A stretch of 64,000 bases of DNA from Alteromonadaceae bacterium M269 (GTDB lineage: Bacteria; Pseudomonadota; Gammaproteobacteria; Enterobacterales; Alteromonadaceae), in assembly GCA_004353515.1 (NCBI GenBank), contig SMNZ01000004.1, forward strand, positions 1 to 64,000, in the 5' to 3' direction. A program made the position numbers and the translations under genes. The notes beneath the pieces were generated by a model, which was not told the DNA's origin, searched no databases, and saw nothing but the letters and a program-made list of their open reading frames with translations. Shown here piece after piece: positions 16,899 to 25,471 of this stretch (the first letter of the stretch is position 1; each line of letters begins with the position of its first letter).

Positions 16899-17603
16899 CT
16901 AAATCACTGTGGTACCGTCATATTCAAACCCTTGAACGAATCGATATTCTTCTCTGCTCCACTCAAAAGGCAGCAACTCTTCATTGTTTAGAGTGATGGT
17001 CAGCAATATTTCCATCTTCTCCATTATTTCGAAGATCTCCTCTTTATATGCTTCATGCTTGTTTTTTTGTTTATTGCTTAAAATCGGCGGATGATCACTC
17101 TCATCGCTCCAGAGTATTTTACTGAAAGTCTCATTAATACACTTAATGTACGGTATAAAAGTGCGCGGCTTAATGTGACATACCGTTCCCGGAGATAGCA
17201 GTGGTACTGGAAAAGTATCTGCGTTTTCAAGGGGTTGTTTATAGTCGATACTTTTGACAAATGACGTGGACAGCTCACCGTCTTCACCTGAAAATCTAAA
17301 ATTACAACTTTCAGGCAATGTCGCTGATAGCAATACTTGTAAAATAGCAGGTTTGGTATTGGATGCATTGACGATAAAAATCGCTTCGTTTGCATAAAAC
17401 TTGTTAATGGTATAAAAGGGGTCGCATCTTGATGGGTCTCGGTCAAGGTCAAACACAGAAGTGGCATTCGTTAGAACCCTAACATCATGCGTTGCCATGC
17501 CAACTTTCTTCAGTAAATAATACTTGAGTTTACTGCGTCCGTCATGGATGAGCTTAAGCACTGCTGATTGAATGCGTTCAACATCGATATTTGAACTATT
17601 CAT
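16899..17603 (-). CDS. Hypothetical cargo protein (234 aa)
   Basis: This soluble protein has no recognised motif. AAGGAG lies 10 bases upstream of its ATG, so it is well supported as a gene. Base composition is more AT-rich than the flanking transfer genes and the direction is reversed, which marks it as cargo inserted between the two clusters. It follows the DUF4062 gene by 274 bases in the same direction and might be functionally paired with it. Confidence 0.5.
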   Translation of the reverse strand: MNSSNIDVERIQSAVLKLIHDGRSKLKYYLLKKVGMATHDVRVLTNATSVFDLDRDPSRCDPFYTINKFYANEAIFIVNASNTKPAILQVLLSATLPESCNFRFSGEDGELSTSFVKSIDYKQPLENADTFPVPLLSPGTVCHIKPRTFIPYIKCINETFSKILWSDESDHPPILSNKQKNKHEAYKEEIFEIMEKMEILLTITLNNEELLPFEWSREEYRFVQGFEYDGTTVI

Positions 17604-17877
17604 CTAATAAAACTCCTTCTGTATTTCGGATTTAATTGTATTGACTATGCTTTAAATAAACATATCAGTCAGCAAATTTGCAAAGTTTACCGCTACTGAA
17701 ATTCTAAGTGAATGACCGTCCGTAATACGTACAAAGCAGTTGTTCGACCTACCCAATATGAACGTTAGTCACTTACATAAAATAAGCATTCAAATAAGGC
17801 TGCAAACAGCCGTTAGTAAACATACATTTTGCTGACCATTTAAAGTGACTTTTAGAATTAAACATTGTAGCTCCAAC

Positions 17878-19191
17878 CTAAATTTCAAATTCGATGCACT
17901 TAGCTTCTACTTCCTCGTATTCTTCACAAATAATGCGAATATCAATCTTATGCTTACCTTTCTTCAAAGGAGCTATCATATATTTATCATCAAATGTGAC
18001 TTGTCTCGTATGGAGCAAGTTGTCAACTTTTACAGTGATTTTTTGTCCATCTAGCTTGATCCACCACTTCTGATTAATAGGATTAATGAGTGTCTTATTT
18101 AAAGTAGTTATTAGCGGTGGAATCTGTGTGAGTTTACTGACAGCTTCGATCTGAGAATGCAAGCGTGAGAGTGATGCCCCCTTCAATATGTACTCAGATT
18201 GTGCGTGAGTTATGGGGCTAGGTGGAATAGGCGATTCTGGTTCATTATGTTCTTCATTAATTTCATGTATGGATAATCCTTCGGAGAACTCTATATCAAC
18301 GAAGATATTATTTGCCTTGGTTGTTCCGCTATTAGAAATCTCTATTACCAGCGGATTTGAATAGTTTTTTAATTTAAAAACCTGTTCGCATTTACGATTG
18401 TATTCATCTATTTCAATATGACTTGGAATGGCATTGTTGTAACTTTCTATATCTATCTCAGAAATGTATTCTGATAAATGAGAATCTACATCGCTCATGC
18501 TCAATTCGTTGGGAGCCGTAACCTTTTCATATGAGTCAAAATTGCTATCAATGGTAGGTAGAGTTATATCAACTCCTATTGCGGGAACTTTTAGTGAAAC
18601 CTTTGATTCCAGTTCTGTGATTTTCTCTCTTAGCTCTCTATTTTCTTTGCTCAGAATTGATAATTCCTTTGAAAGAGCTTCGTCAGCATTTGCAGTATCA
18701 CCTCTAACCCATCCAATCCCTGGTTTTTGCATAATTTGCTTCATTAGCGATATTGAAACACTTTTAATGAGTTGATCTTTCGTTTCCCAAAATTGTGCCA
18801 TTTTTGAATTCGTTAACACTAACTTTCTAAACTTATTAATATCCGACAGATCATCGTCTCTTTTATCTTTGGATAGTGAAACCAAGTCATTCATTACAAA
18901 AGCAAGAATCGGTATCTTTTTCTCTAAAGCATATTCGTATTCTTTCTGAGTAAAGCTAATGCCATCTGAGGTCTTTGATCCATATCTTAGACCTAACACG
19001 AGAATGTAATAATCGCTTACTTCAATAGTCCTTCTAATGATTTCCCATTGGTCTTCATCCTCTGCGCTAAACATCTCCATACCGATTGGTATGTGATACA
19101 TCTCTAGAATAGCTTTAATGATGCTTTCTCTTTCTTCTATTAGATCAGAATATGTTGAACTTAAAAACACCTGATATTTTGTTGGCTTCAA
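17878..19191 (-). CDS. DUF4062-domain protein (candidate defence cargo)
   Basis: This 437-aa protein opens with YQVFLSSTYSDLIEERE, the hallmark of DUF4062, a Rossmann-like TIR-related fold spanning about residues 4-110. The block GLRYGSK...SFTQKEYEYAL also fits. A coiled coil follows at about 165-200 (ELSILSKENRELREKI), and a beta-rich C-terminal region (about 290-437) is unrecognised. The start is TTG with AAGGAA 6 bases upstream. DUF4062 proteins are common in genomic islands and some are tied to antiviral signalling. Its setting between mobilization clusters, and its AT-rich sequence, fit cargo. Confidence 0.75.
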   Translation of the reverse strand: MKPTKYQVFLSSTYSDLIEERESIIKAILEMYHIPIGMEMFSAEDEDQWEIIRRTIEVSDYYILVLGLRYGSKTSDGISFTQKEYEYALEKKIPILAFVMNDLVSLSKDKRDDDLSDINKFRKLVLTNSKMAQFWETKDQLIKSVSISLMKQIMQKPGIGWVRGDTANADEALSKELSILSKENRELREKITELESKVSLKVPAIGVDITLPTIDSNFDSYEKVTAPNELSMSDVDSHLSEYISEIDIESYNNAIPSHIEIDEYNRKCEQVFKLKNYSNPLVIEISNSGTTKANNIFVDIEFSEGLSIHEINEEHNEPESPIPPSPITHAQSEYILKGASLSRLHSQIEAVSKLTQIPPLITTLNKTLINPINQKWWIKLDGQKITVKVDNLLHTRQVTFDDKYMIAPLKKGKHKIDIRIICEEYEEVEAKCIEFEI

Positions 19192-19503
19192 TACGGTTCC
19201 TTAAACTTTTCTTGATAGCTATAAAGCCCTGCTAACAATTTGGTATGTAAATATCTTAATAGGTTATTGCATACCAAGTTGTCACATCATCATCCAGCTT
19301 ATTAGACGGTTTTTAATAGCCTTGACTATGATTATGTAGCCGTGAAAGTCGGCAATTGGCACGTTACCTGTTTTGAACAATCAAACAACCGATGTCTGTA
19401 TTTTCTCGGCAACAGACTTCATGATAGGTTAACAAAGTTACCGTGAAATATCTCTCTCGAAATACACCGCTCTACCGACCCCAACAATTAACGCATTCCG
19501 GCA

Positions 19504-19519
19504 CTCTATTTCCCAACTT
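19504..19519. repeat. 16-base repeat, copy 3 (upstream of mobilization cluster)
   Basis: CTCTATTTCCCAACTT is identical to 11624-11639. It lies 224 bases before the first start codon of the second cluster. Confidence 0.6.
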
Positions 19520-19558
19520 ACTCCTTAAAACCCGCTTAAATACCTCTTAACAATCATT

Positions 19559-19654
19559 ATTCGTGACATACCCACGAATGTTTATGACCAGAAAGATTAA
19601 CTTTTTTCAGGCATTAAAGTTCACTTTTAACGTGAAGTGTAATGCGTGAACTTT
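19559..19654. promoter_or_regulatory. Nested inverted repeats, candidate oriT or regulatory region
   Basis: The gene-free stretch 19192-19742 holds two perfect inverted repeats in its second half: ATTCGTG/CACGAAT (19559-19579) and AAAGTTCAC/GTGAACTTT (19616-19624 with 19646-19654). The latter also has an inner TTCAC/GTGAA hairpin. Inverted repeats ahead of mobilization genes are typical of transfer origins and of operators. Nothing else clear is seen between 19192 and 19500. Confidence 0.4.
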
Positions 19655-19742
19655 GATTGGTTAAGCAGTTGTTTATAAACACTTTTTTAAGTTTTTGAGT
19701 GCCATGATGAAACTATATCAACGAAACACAGGAGACCATGAT

Positions 19743-20054
19743 ATGACACGATATTACGACGACCCGCCGCCATCCCTGGGTGATTTCACTATCCCTAAGG
19801 GGAAGCGACCTAACATCCAATTTAATGAACGAATTACGCTTGAGAGTGGTGAAATTATCCGTAACCCCATTGGGCTTAGTTATAGCCCTGTACCTCTCGC
19901 GCAGCCGCTGGAAAGTGATACGCATTTAGGGGTGATTGAAGTCGTGAACTTGCCTGAAGGTTATACAGGTCAGCCACGAATGCCACGAGGCTATCAGCCA
20001 CCTTTGTCATCCACGGTTAAACAGTCAATGGATGGCTGCGTCTCCCAACACTAA
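19743..20054 (+). CDS. Hypothetical mobile-element protein (103 aa)
   Basis: This soluble, proline-rich protein (YYDDPPPSLGDF, then GYTGQPRMPRGYQPP) is probably largely unstructured. ATG 19743 is chosen because AGGAG lies 8 bases upstream; the frame extends upstream to a TTG at 19695 without a ribosome site. It is the first gene of a short operon ending at the terminator at 21006. No family is recognised. Confidence 0.5.
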   Translation: MTRYYDDPPPSLGDFTIPKGKRPNIQFNERITLESGEIIRNPIGLSYSPVPLAQPLESDTHLGVIEVVNLPEGYTGQPRMPRGYQPPLSSTVKQSMDGCVSQH

Positions 20055-20094
20055 GCCAAGAACACTATTAATCGCTGAGAAAAGGATTTCAAAC

Positions 20095-20403
20095 ATGAAT
20101 AACAACACACACAACCCGAACTTTAACCGTGCCTCGACCAATGTACGGCGAAGCAATAACAAGCCTGATTTGTACATACAGGCTGTGACCCGACAAGGGC
20201 AGCAAAGCTTTTGGCAGGATTTGGGCGCGGTTTGGGAGACCAGCAAAGACGGCTATTTGAAAGGCAAGTTCACCATCAATGGCGAGGAGATAGAGATTGT
20301 TGTCCAGACCCGAGAAGCCAGAGAGCTAGCGCTAAGTAAGGTGAGGCAACAAAAACATGAAGCACCTGTAGCGCTTGATGATAACGCCCATCAGCCTGCT
20401 TAA
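20095..20403 (+). CDS. Single-copy version of a novel ~55-aa repeat domain
   Basis: This 102-aa protein starts at ATG 20095 behind AAAGGA. Residues about 24-80 (PDLYIQAV...W..LGAVW...DGYLKG...IVVQTREAREL) share a pattern with two stretches of the next gene. The common plan is a beta-strand, a Trp-containing strand, a D/N-G turn, then I(V/I)(V/I)Q.R...EA. The N-terminal 22 residues are Asn/Arg-rich and could bind nucleic acid. No known family was recognised. Confidence 0.55.
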   Translation: MNNNTHNPNFNRASTNVRRSNNKPDLYIQAVTRQGQQSFWQDLGAVWETSKDGYLKGKFTINGEEIEIVVQTREARELALSKVRQQKHEAPVALDDNAHQPA

Positions 20404-20435
20404 CACAAAACACCAACCTAAGAGGAAGCATAATT

Positions 20436-20990
20436 ATGTTAGATAGCACAGAAACCATTATTGATACCCAGCTTATCAGGCCAACGAAACGCCGCAAGGC
20501 GGATATGACCGCCAGCCTTGTTATTCCACAGGATGAGGGCAAACCCGAATGGCAGCATTATTTTGCCGTCTGGCTGGTGAAGGATGGCTACTACAAGGGC
20601 GTTGATAATGACGGCAATACCATCATTGTGCAAACCAGAGCCGCCAAGGATGCCATGACAGGTCAGAAAGATAGCGGCCCAACAAATACAAAAAGGCGCA
20701 GACCAGATTTATTTATCCATATCGAAGGTGAGGATGAACAGGGAGAAAAAGTCTGGGACGAAATCTTAGTGGCTTGGAAGTCACGAAATGGCAACTTCTT
20801 AACGAAGAATGATGAAGGCCACGACATTGTTATTCAGCCGCGAGAGGTGAAAGAAGCGGCTTTTAAACACCGTGCGCCTAAACGCATAGCAGCTATTGAT
20901 TTAGACGCTGACCCGAACACGGATGAGGCAATCACCGAGGCAGATAGTAATGCTGCTGAGGAGCTTGTTGAAGAAAGCACCGACAGTTAA
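20436..20990 (+). CDS. Two-copy version of the same repeat domain
   Basis: This 184-aa protein starts at ATG with AGAGGAAG upstream. It has two copies of the domain in the preceding gene: about 24-76 (WQHYFAVWLVKDGYYKG...IIVQTRAAKDA) and about 88-143 (PDLFIHIE...VWDEILVAW...GNFL...IVIQPREVKEA). Each copy is preceded by a basic patch (PTKRRK, TKRRRP). The C-terminus is strongly acidic. Basic patch plus small beta domain plus acidic tail recalls single-stranded-DNA-binding proteins, but no OB-fold assignment is claimed. Confidence 0.55.
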   Translation: MLDSTETIIDTQLIRPTKRRKADMTASLVIPQDEGKPEWQHYFAVWLVKDGYYKGVDNDGNTIIVQTRAAKDAMTGQKDSGPTNTKRRRPDLFIHIEGEDEQGEKVWDEILVAWKSRNGNFLTKNDEGHDIVIQPREVKEAAFKHRAPKRIAAIDLDADPNTDEAITEADSNAAEELVEESTDS

Positions 20991-21005
20991 CCCCAACCTC
21001 AACTA

Positions 21006-21042
21006 GCCGGAGCATGGACAGTCTTTGCTCCGGCACTTTTTT
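21006..21042 (+). terminator. Strong intrinsic terminator
   Basis: GCCGGAGCA (21006-21014) pairs perfectly with TGCTCCGGC (21026-21034), followed by ACTTTTTT. It separates the 19743-20990 operon from the mobilization operon that starts at 21071. Confidence 0.85.
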
Positions 21043-21070
21043 AATTGTTTTTATTGATTATGGGAATGCC

Positions 21071-21472
21071 ATGTTAGCTAGTTCTTTTGATGCCCTATTA
21101 GGATTACCGCTAGATGCCACAACGACCTTGAGGCATACGAGCCGCGAGGGCGGTATTTGGCGTGCCAACGCCAAAATACTAGGTATAACAACCAGTAAAT
21201 ATATTCGCGCTGAAATGGCGGATGCTGCTGTTAAGGGTAAGCTCATCCAGTCAATCGAACGCGAGAATACCCGCAAACAGAATGCTCTTATTCTGCAAGC
21301 ACTGGGAAAATCCCGTATTGCCAACAACCTTAATCAGCTTGCCTATGCCGCCCATGTTGAAGGTCTCAATTTAGAAGACCCTTCCGTAGTTGCCCAAATC
21401 CATGAAGCCTATGAAGCGGTGATGACTATCCGCTCATTGCTTATTCAATCATCAGGAGTGAGCGCCTTATGA
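21071..21472 (+). CDS. MobC-like relaxosome accessory protein
   Basis: This 133-aa helical protein begins at MLASSFDALLG; GGGA just upstream supports ATG 21071 over the longer frame from 21014, which would start inside the terminator. The middle (NTRKQNALILQALGKSRIANNLNQLAYAAHVEG) has the pattern of MobC relaxosome proteins, where 'IGNNLNQIA' is characteristic. MobC helps the relaxase open the DNA at oriT. Its stop overlaps the relaxase ATG by four bases, a coupling expected of the pair. Confidence 0.75.
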   Translation: MLASSFDALLGLPLDATTTLRHTSREGGIWRANAKILGITTSKYIRAEMADAAVKGKLIQSIERENTRKQNALILQALGKSRIANNLNQLAYAAHVEGLNLEDPSVVAQIHEAYEAVMTIRSLLIQSSGVSAL

Positions 21473-22779
21473 TACTCAAAGCTTCGAAACGTGCTGGCGC
21501 AAAGCAGCTCTCCGACCATTTATTGAATGCAGACACTAACGAGCATGTGTTTGTCGAAGAGGTACGCGGTTTTATGAGCGACAGGCTGAATGACGCACTG
21601 CAAGAAACCTATGTGCAGGCCAAAGCCAATAAGCGCGTGAAGAAGTTTATGCTGTCCGTCTCCATCAATCCGCCCTCGGATAAGGTGGTCAGTAAAAAAT
21701 CACTGGTTGAAGCTGCCGATGCCATAGAGAAACGTTTAGGGTTAACGGGTCAGCCGCGCGTGCTTGTCACCCATGAGAAAGACGGTCGCCGTCACATGCA
21801 TGCGGTCTTCAATTTAATGGATGAAAACCTCAAAGTCATCAAACTGGATTACTACAAAAAACGCCTCAACCAGCTCTCACGCGAGCTTTATCTCAAACAC
21901 GGGTGGGAACTGCCTAAGGGTTTTAAAAAGACACAAGAGCGCGATATCACCAATTTTGATTTAAGTGAGGCACATATGGCCGAGCGACAAAAGCTTAACC
22001 CCAAAGAAGTTAAAGCCAGACTGCAAACATGTTGGCAGCAATCCGATAATTTAGACAGCTTTAAGCAGGCCTTATCACAAGAAGGTTATGTGCTGGCAAA
22101 AGGCGATACCAAAAACATCTTTATGCTCGTTGATATGCAAGGTGAAGTGAGATCCTTATCTCGCGCTTTATCTGTCAGTGCTAAAGACGTGAAGGCCAAG
22201 TTAGGCGTGCCAGATACCATGCCCAGCATTGATGAAGCGAAACAAGCAATAACGCAGACACAAAAAGCAGCATTGATTAAAGCACAAGCTGATATCGAAA
22301 AGCGTCATGAAACCCATCTTATTACGCTTAAAACCCAGCTTTTTGATATGAAGGTGGCACATAGGCAAGCGAGAAAAGAACTCAGCCGCTACCACCAGAA
22401 ACGCCAAGCTGCTGAATTACAAAACCGTCAACAACAGTTTGGCTCACCTTTTAAGAAAGCGTGGCTCTTTATCAGCGGGCAATCATCGTACCTTAAGAAA
22501 AAACATGCCGCCGAATATGAAGCTTCAAAACGCCGTGATGAGGATGAAAAAGAAGCCATGGTGCAAGCACAGCTAAGAGAAAGACGTGACTTACACCAAC
22601 AACTAAAGACATACAAACAACAACACCAATCACAATTGCTACGCCTTAATGCACTGGCTAGCCGTGGACTGTTAAACCATGCCCATAAGCTCAACCTGAC
22701 CCGTACCTTTAGCCATCACAACGGTGAAGTGCAAACGCCCAACACAAAACGCCATCCATCACAGGAGCTTGAATTATGA
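21469..22779 (+). CDS. Relaxase / mobilization nuclease
   Basis: This 436-aa protein nicks oriT and pilots the strand during transfer. VTHEKDGRRHMHAVFN carries the metal-binding histidines H102, H109 and H111 of the HxxxxxxHxH motif. The N-terminal segment (MILKASKRAGAKQLSDHLL, then HVFVEEVRGF) is typical of a family of MOBP-like nucleases. No Tyr occurs before residue 48, so the usual N-terminal catalytic Tyr is absent or displaced. The C-terminal 200 residues are charged and helical, probably a coiled coil. The stop overlaps the next small gene by four bases. Confidence 0.85.
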   Translation: MILKASKRAGAKQLSDHLLNADTNEHVFVEEVRGFMSDRLNDALQETYVQAKANKRVKKFMLSVSINPPSDKVVSKKSLVEAADAIEKRLGLTGQPRVLVTHEKDGRRHMHAVFNLMDENLKVIKLDYYKKRLNQLSRELYLKHGWELPKGFKKTQERDITNFDLSEAHMAERQKLNPKEVKARLQTCWQQSDNLDSFKQALSQEGYVLAKGDTKNIFMLVDMQGEVRSLSRALSVSAKDVKAKLGVPDTMPSIDEAKQAITQTQKAALIKAQADIEKRHETHLITLKTQLFDMKVAHRQARKELSRYHQKRQAAELQNRQQQFGSPFKKAWLFISGQSSYLKKKHAAEYEASKRRDEDEKEAMVQAQLRERRDLHQQLKTYKQQHQSQLLRLNALASRGLLNHAHKLNLTRTFSHHNGEVQTPNTKRHPSQELEL

Positions 22780-22928
22780 AGACGCAACTGACCTTCCCAT
22801 CAGCCCCATTTAACCACGATGATGCAACTGAAAAGCTCAAGGCCATTGTGCGCTGTATGGCAAGGCAATGTGCCAAACAGGATATGGACAGACAATCGCA
22901 ACAACTGAGGGAGAAAGACAATGGCTAA
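22776..22928 (+). CDS. Small coupled gene between relaxase and recombinase (50 aa)
   Basis: ATG 22776 overlaps the relaxase stop (ATGA), and the TAA at 22926-22928 overlaps the recombinase start at 22921. The 50-aa product is polar with two cysteines (VRCMARQCAKQ). Tight overlaps on both sides and the AGGAG nine bases before its start support a real gene. A recombination directionality factor or relaxosome peptide is possible; neither is shown by sequence. Confidence 0.55.
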   Translation: MKTQLTFPSAPFNHDDATEKLKAIVRCMARQCAKQDMDRQSQQLREKDNG

Positions 22929-24609
22929 TACGTTGAAAATGAAGGCAGCTTCTTATAATCGCTATTCCAGTGATGCACAAAAAGAAACCTCGATTGAAGA
23001 CCAAATTCGCATGAATAAGGACGCCATTGAGCGCCAAGGCTGGCAGTTCACCTTGGCTTACAGTGATTATGCCATCAGCGGCGCGACTAAAGCGCGTAGC
23101 GGCCTGCAAGCCATGATGAAAGATGCAGCCGAAGGAAGGTTTGATATTCTGGTGGTAGAAGGCACAGAAAGGCTCTCGCGTGACCAAGAGGACTTAGCAG
23201 GCATCTACAAACGTCTGACCTATTACGGTGTACAAATCTACAGCGTGACTAGCGGCAGCTTTGTCAATGATATGCATGTGGCTTTTGATGGGCTTAAAAA
23301 CTCACAATTCCTAAAAGACCTCGCCTATAAAACCAAACGGGGTCAGTTTGGTGCCATAGAGCGCGGCAAAATCCTGTCTAACAAAACCTATGGCTATGAC
23401 ATTGTTAGACGTTTAGACAGTGACGGTGAACTGGTTAAAGGCGAGCGTAAGATAAACAATGAGCAAGCTGCTATCGTGCGGCGTATCTTTGAAAGCTATG
23501 CCAAAGGTCTATCAGGAAGAGAGATATCCTTTGAACTTAATAAAGAAAATATTCCCAGCCCCACAGGTAAAGAGTGGTTATCCTCTACCATTGCAGGCTG
23601 GCAATCACGCGGTAAAGGCATACTCAATAATGAGCTGTATATAGGCCGTGTTATCTGGAATAGAGATAAGTACCGAAGAAACCCCGATACCCAAAAACGC
23701 AATAAACAAGAAAACCCCAAAGAAGAATGGGTCATCACAGAAGCACCACACTTGCGTATTATTGACCAAGACCTCTGGGATAAAGTCAAAACACGACAAG
23801 CACTATTGGCTAAAAACAACCTGCCTCACCAAAAACGCCGAGCCAATTATCTACTCTCATATCTCCTCAAATGCGGTGCTTGTGGTGGCGGCTATGGCTT
23901 AGTGTCAGCAAGGCACTACGGCTGCACCAAATCAAGACAAAGTGGTACATGCACTGTCAGAAAAACCATACCTAAAGACAAGCTAGAGCAAGCTGTCTTA
24001 TCAGCACTTGAATATCAATTATTAAATCGAGATTTGGTGAATGAGTTTGTCACTGAATACAACGCCTATGTGAAAACCTCACAAAGTAGCCAACACGCAC
24101 AAATCAAAAGTGTTCATGCCCAACTCAAGAAACTGGAAACCGAGAAAAGCAATCTCATTAAAGCCATCAGAGACGGTATTCCTGCCAGTGAACTGACTGA
24201 AGAATTTAATCGCAATGCACAAAAGCGTGAACAGCTATTATCCTTAGCCGCACAATTTGAACAACCCGCTAAAATCATCACCACCGATGTCGCTAGTAAA
24301 TACACCGATGCCATCACACTATTCAGTGCGGATATTCAAAGCAAAACACCCGACAGGGAAAGCATCGATTTACTGCGTCACCTGATTGATAAAATCGTTA
24401 TCACCCCCGACACAGAGCACAATAAACTCACCGCACAACTTCACGGTGATTTAGCCGGACTATTCAGCGACAATGCAGAAGCACAGGCACTTTTAGAGCA
24501 ATCAGACACAACAAAAACCAACCAGCAGAGAATGAACAACGCAGGAGCTATTGCCGAGGAGCCAGAGCCGAAAAGCTTGCTCCTACGGATAACGATGTTC
24601 TTCTTGTAA
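22921..24609 (+). CDS. Large serine recombinase (element integrase)
   Basis: This 562-aa protein starts behind GGGAGA. The resolvase domain has YNRYSSDAQ with the catalytic Ser at residue 16, then VVEGTERLSRDQEDLAGIY, both typical. A recombinase domain (about 150-270) is followed by a zinc ribbon with four cysteines (CGACGGGYG...YGC...GTC, about 319-343) and a long coiled coil (about 375-425). This is the architecture of large serine integrases, which insert elements at specific sites without inverted-repeat ends. The gene is usually next to one attachment site, so the right end of the element probably lies in 24610-24729. No matching left copy was found. Confidence 0.9.
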   Translation: MANTLKMKAASYNRYSSDAQKETSIEDQIRMNKDAIERQGWQFTLAYSDYAISGATKARSGLQAMMKDAAEGRFDILVVEGTERLSRDQEDLAGIYKRLTYYGVQIYSVTSGSFVNDMHVAFDGLKNSQFLKDLAYKTKRGQFGAIERGKILSNKTYGYDIVRRLDSDGELVKGERKINNEQAAIVRRIFESYAKGLSGREISFELNKENIPSPTGKEWLSSTIAGWQSRGKGILNNELYIGRVIWNRDKYRRNPDTQKRNKQENPKEEWVITEAPHLRIIDQDLWDKVKTRQALLAKNNLPHQKRRANYLLSYLLKCGACGGGYGLVSARHYGCTKSRQSGTCTVRKTIPKDKLEQAVLSALEYQLLNRDLVNEFVTEYNAYVKTSQSSQHAQIKSVHAQLKKLETEKSNLIKAIRDGIPASELTEEFNRNAQKREQLLSLAAQFEQPAKIITTDVASKYTDAITLFSADIQSKTPDRESIDLLRHLIDKIVITPDTEHNKLTAQLHGDLAGLFSDNAEAQALLEQSDTTKTNQQRMNNAGAIAEEPEPKSLLLRITMFFL

Positions 24610-24729
24610 AAACCAAACTCATCCGCGAATTAACACTCTGATACAAAAACACAAACTTCACACACCTTTTGGCCGACTCGAACCAATATACTGCTTGGGT
24701 ATCTAACAGTTTTCCCAATCAATAATAAG

Positions 24730-25449
24730 ATGTTTTCAATGATAAAGAATCGCTTTAGCGCCCGCTTGCCTTGGATTGCGCTTTCTATGCTTTGCCTCTC
24801 GGCTGCTCCAAGTTTTGCACAAGAGTCTCCTACAAAACGCTTTTCTGGTGTTAACGATATCGAATTTCATCAACGCGAATATAACAATAGCTTTGCTGGT
24901 AACGGCTTTCTTATCGAGCACAAAGGCAAATTGTATGCAGTTACGGTAAAGCATGTATTGTTTGAAGCTAAAACGCCCGAGATGAAAAACATTTGGCTAG
25001 CTGATGATTTAAAACAGTGGCGTATACACCCACTCAAGAACAGCACAGACTATATTCAATTAGGTAAGCTGATTAATGCCGACAAAAACGAAGAAATTAA
25101 CGGCGATATCTTGCAAAGAGATTGGTTAGTTTTCGAAGTTGCTGAGAATCATTCATCCCTAACTCCTCTAAAAATACGGCAATCGTCGCTACAAGAAGGC
25201 GAAAAACTACGTGCGATTGGTTGCAGTTATGCAACCAGAGAAACCTGCAACCAAGATATCTATAAAGGACATTTTAAATCTTACGCGGAGCACAATTTGC
25301 GTGTTGATATTGGCGATACTGCTATCGCTCAATTGCGTGGTTTAAGTGGTAGCCCTGTTGTTGATGAAAAGGATAATCTGGTGGGTATTGTGTCGAATGT
25401 GCTGCCTGCAAAGGGGGCCCGTGGATTAGACTTCGCCCCGCTAAATTAG
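24730..25449 (+). CDS. Secreted trypsin-like serine protease, C-terminal frameshift
   Basis: This 239-aa protein has a signal peptide (LPWIALSMLCLSAAPSFAQ) and a chymotrypsin-fold triad: His in TVKHVLF, Asp in RDWLVFEV and Ser in LRGLSGSPVVD. It probably cleaves proteins in the periplasm or outside. The frame stops at TAG 25447-25449 right after LDFAPLN. One extra C in the CCCC run just before would continue it as PAKLDYLLSILP to a stop at 25473-25475, the ending normal for such proteases. So either the last residues are lost or the C run is miscounted. It is the first gene beyond the mobile element, on the recombinase side. Confidence 0.75.
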   Translation: MFSMIKNRFSARLPWIALSMLCLSAAPSFAQESPTKRFSGVNDIEFHQREYNNSFAGNGFLIEHKGKLYAVTVKHVLFEAKTPEMKNIWLADDLKQWRIHPLKNSTDYIQLGKLINADKNEEINGDILQRDWLVFEVAENHSSLTPLKIRQSSLQEGEKLRAIGCSYATRETCNQDIYKGHFKSYAEHNLRVDIGDTAIAQLRGLSGSPVVDEKDNLVGIVSNVLPAKGARGLDFAPLN

Positions 25450-25471
25450 ACTATTTGTTGTCTATTCTTCC

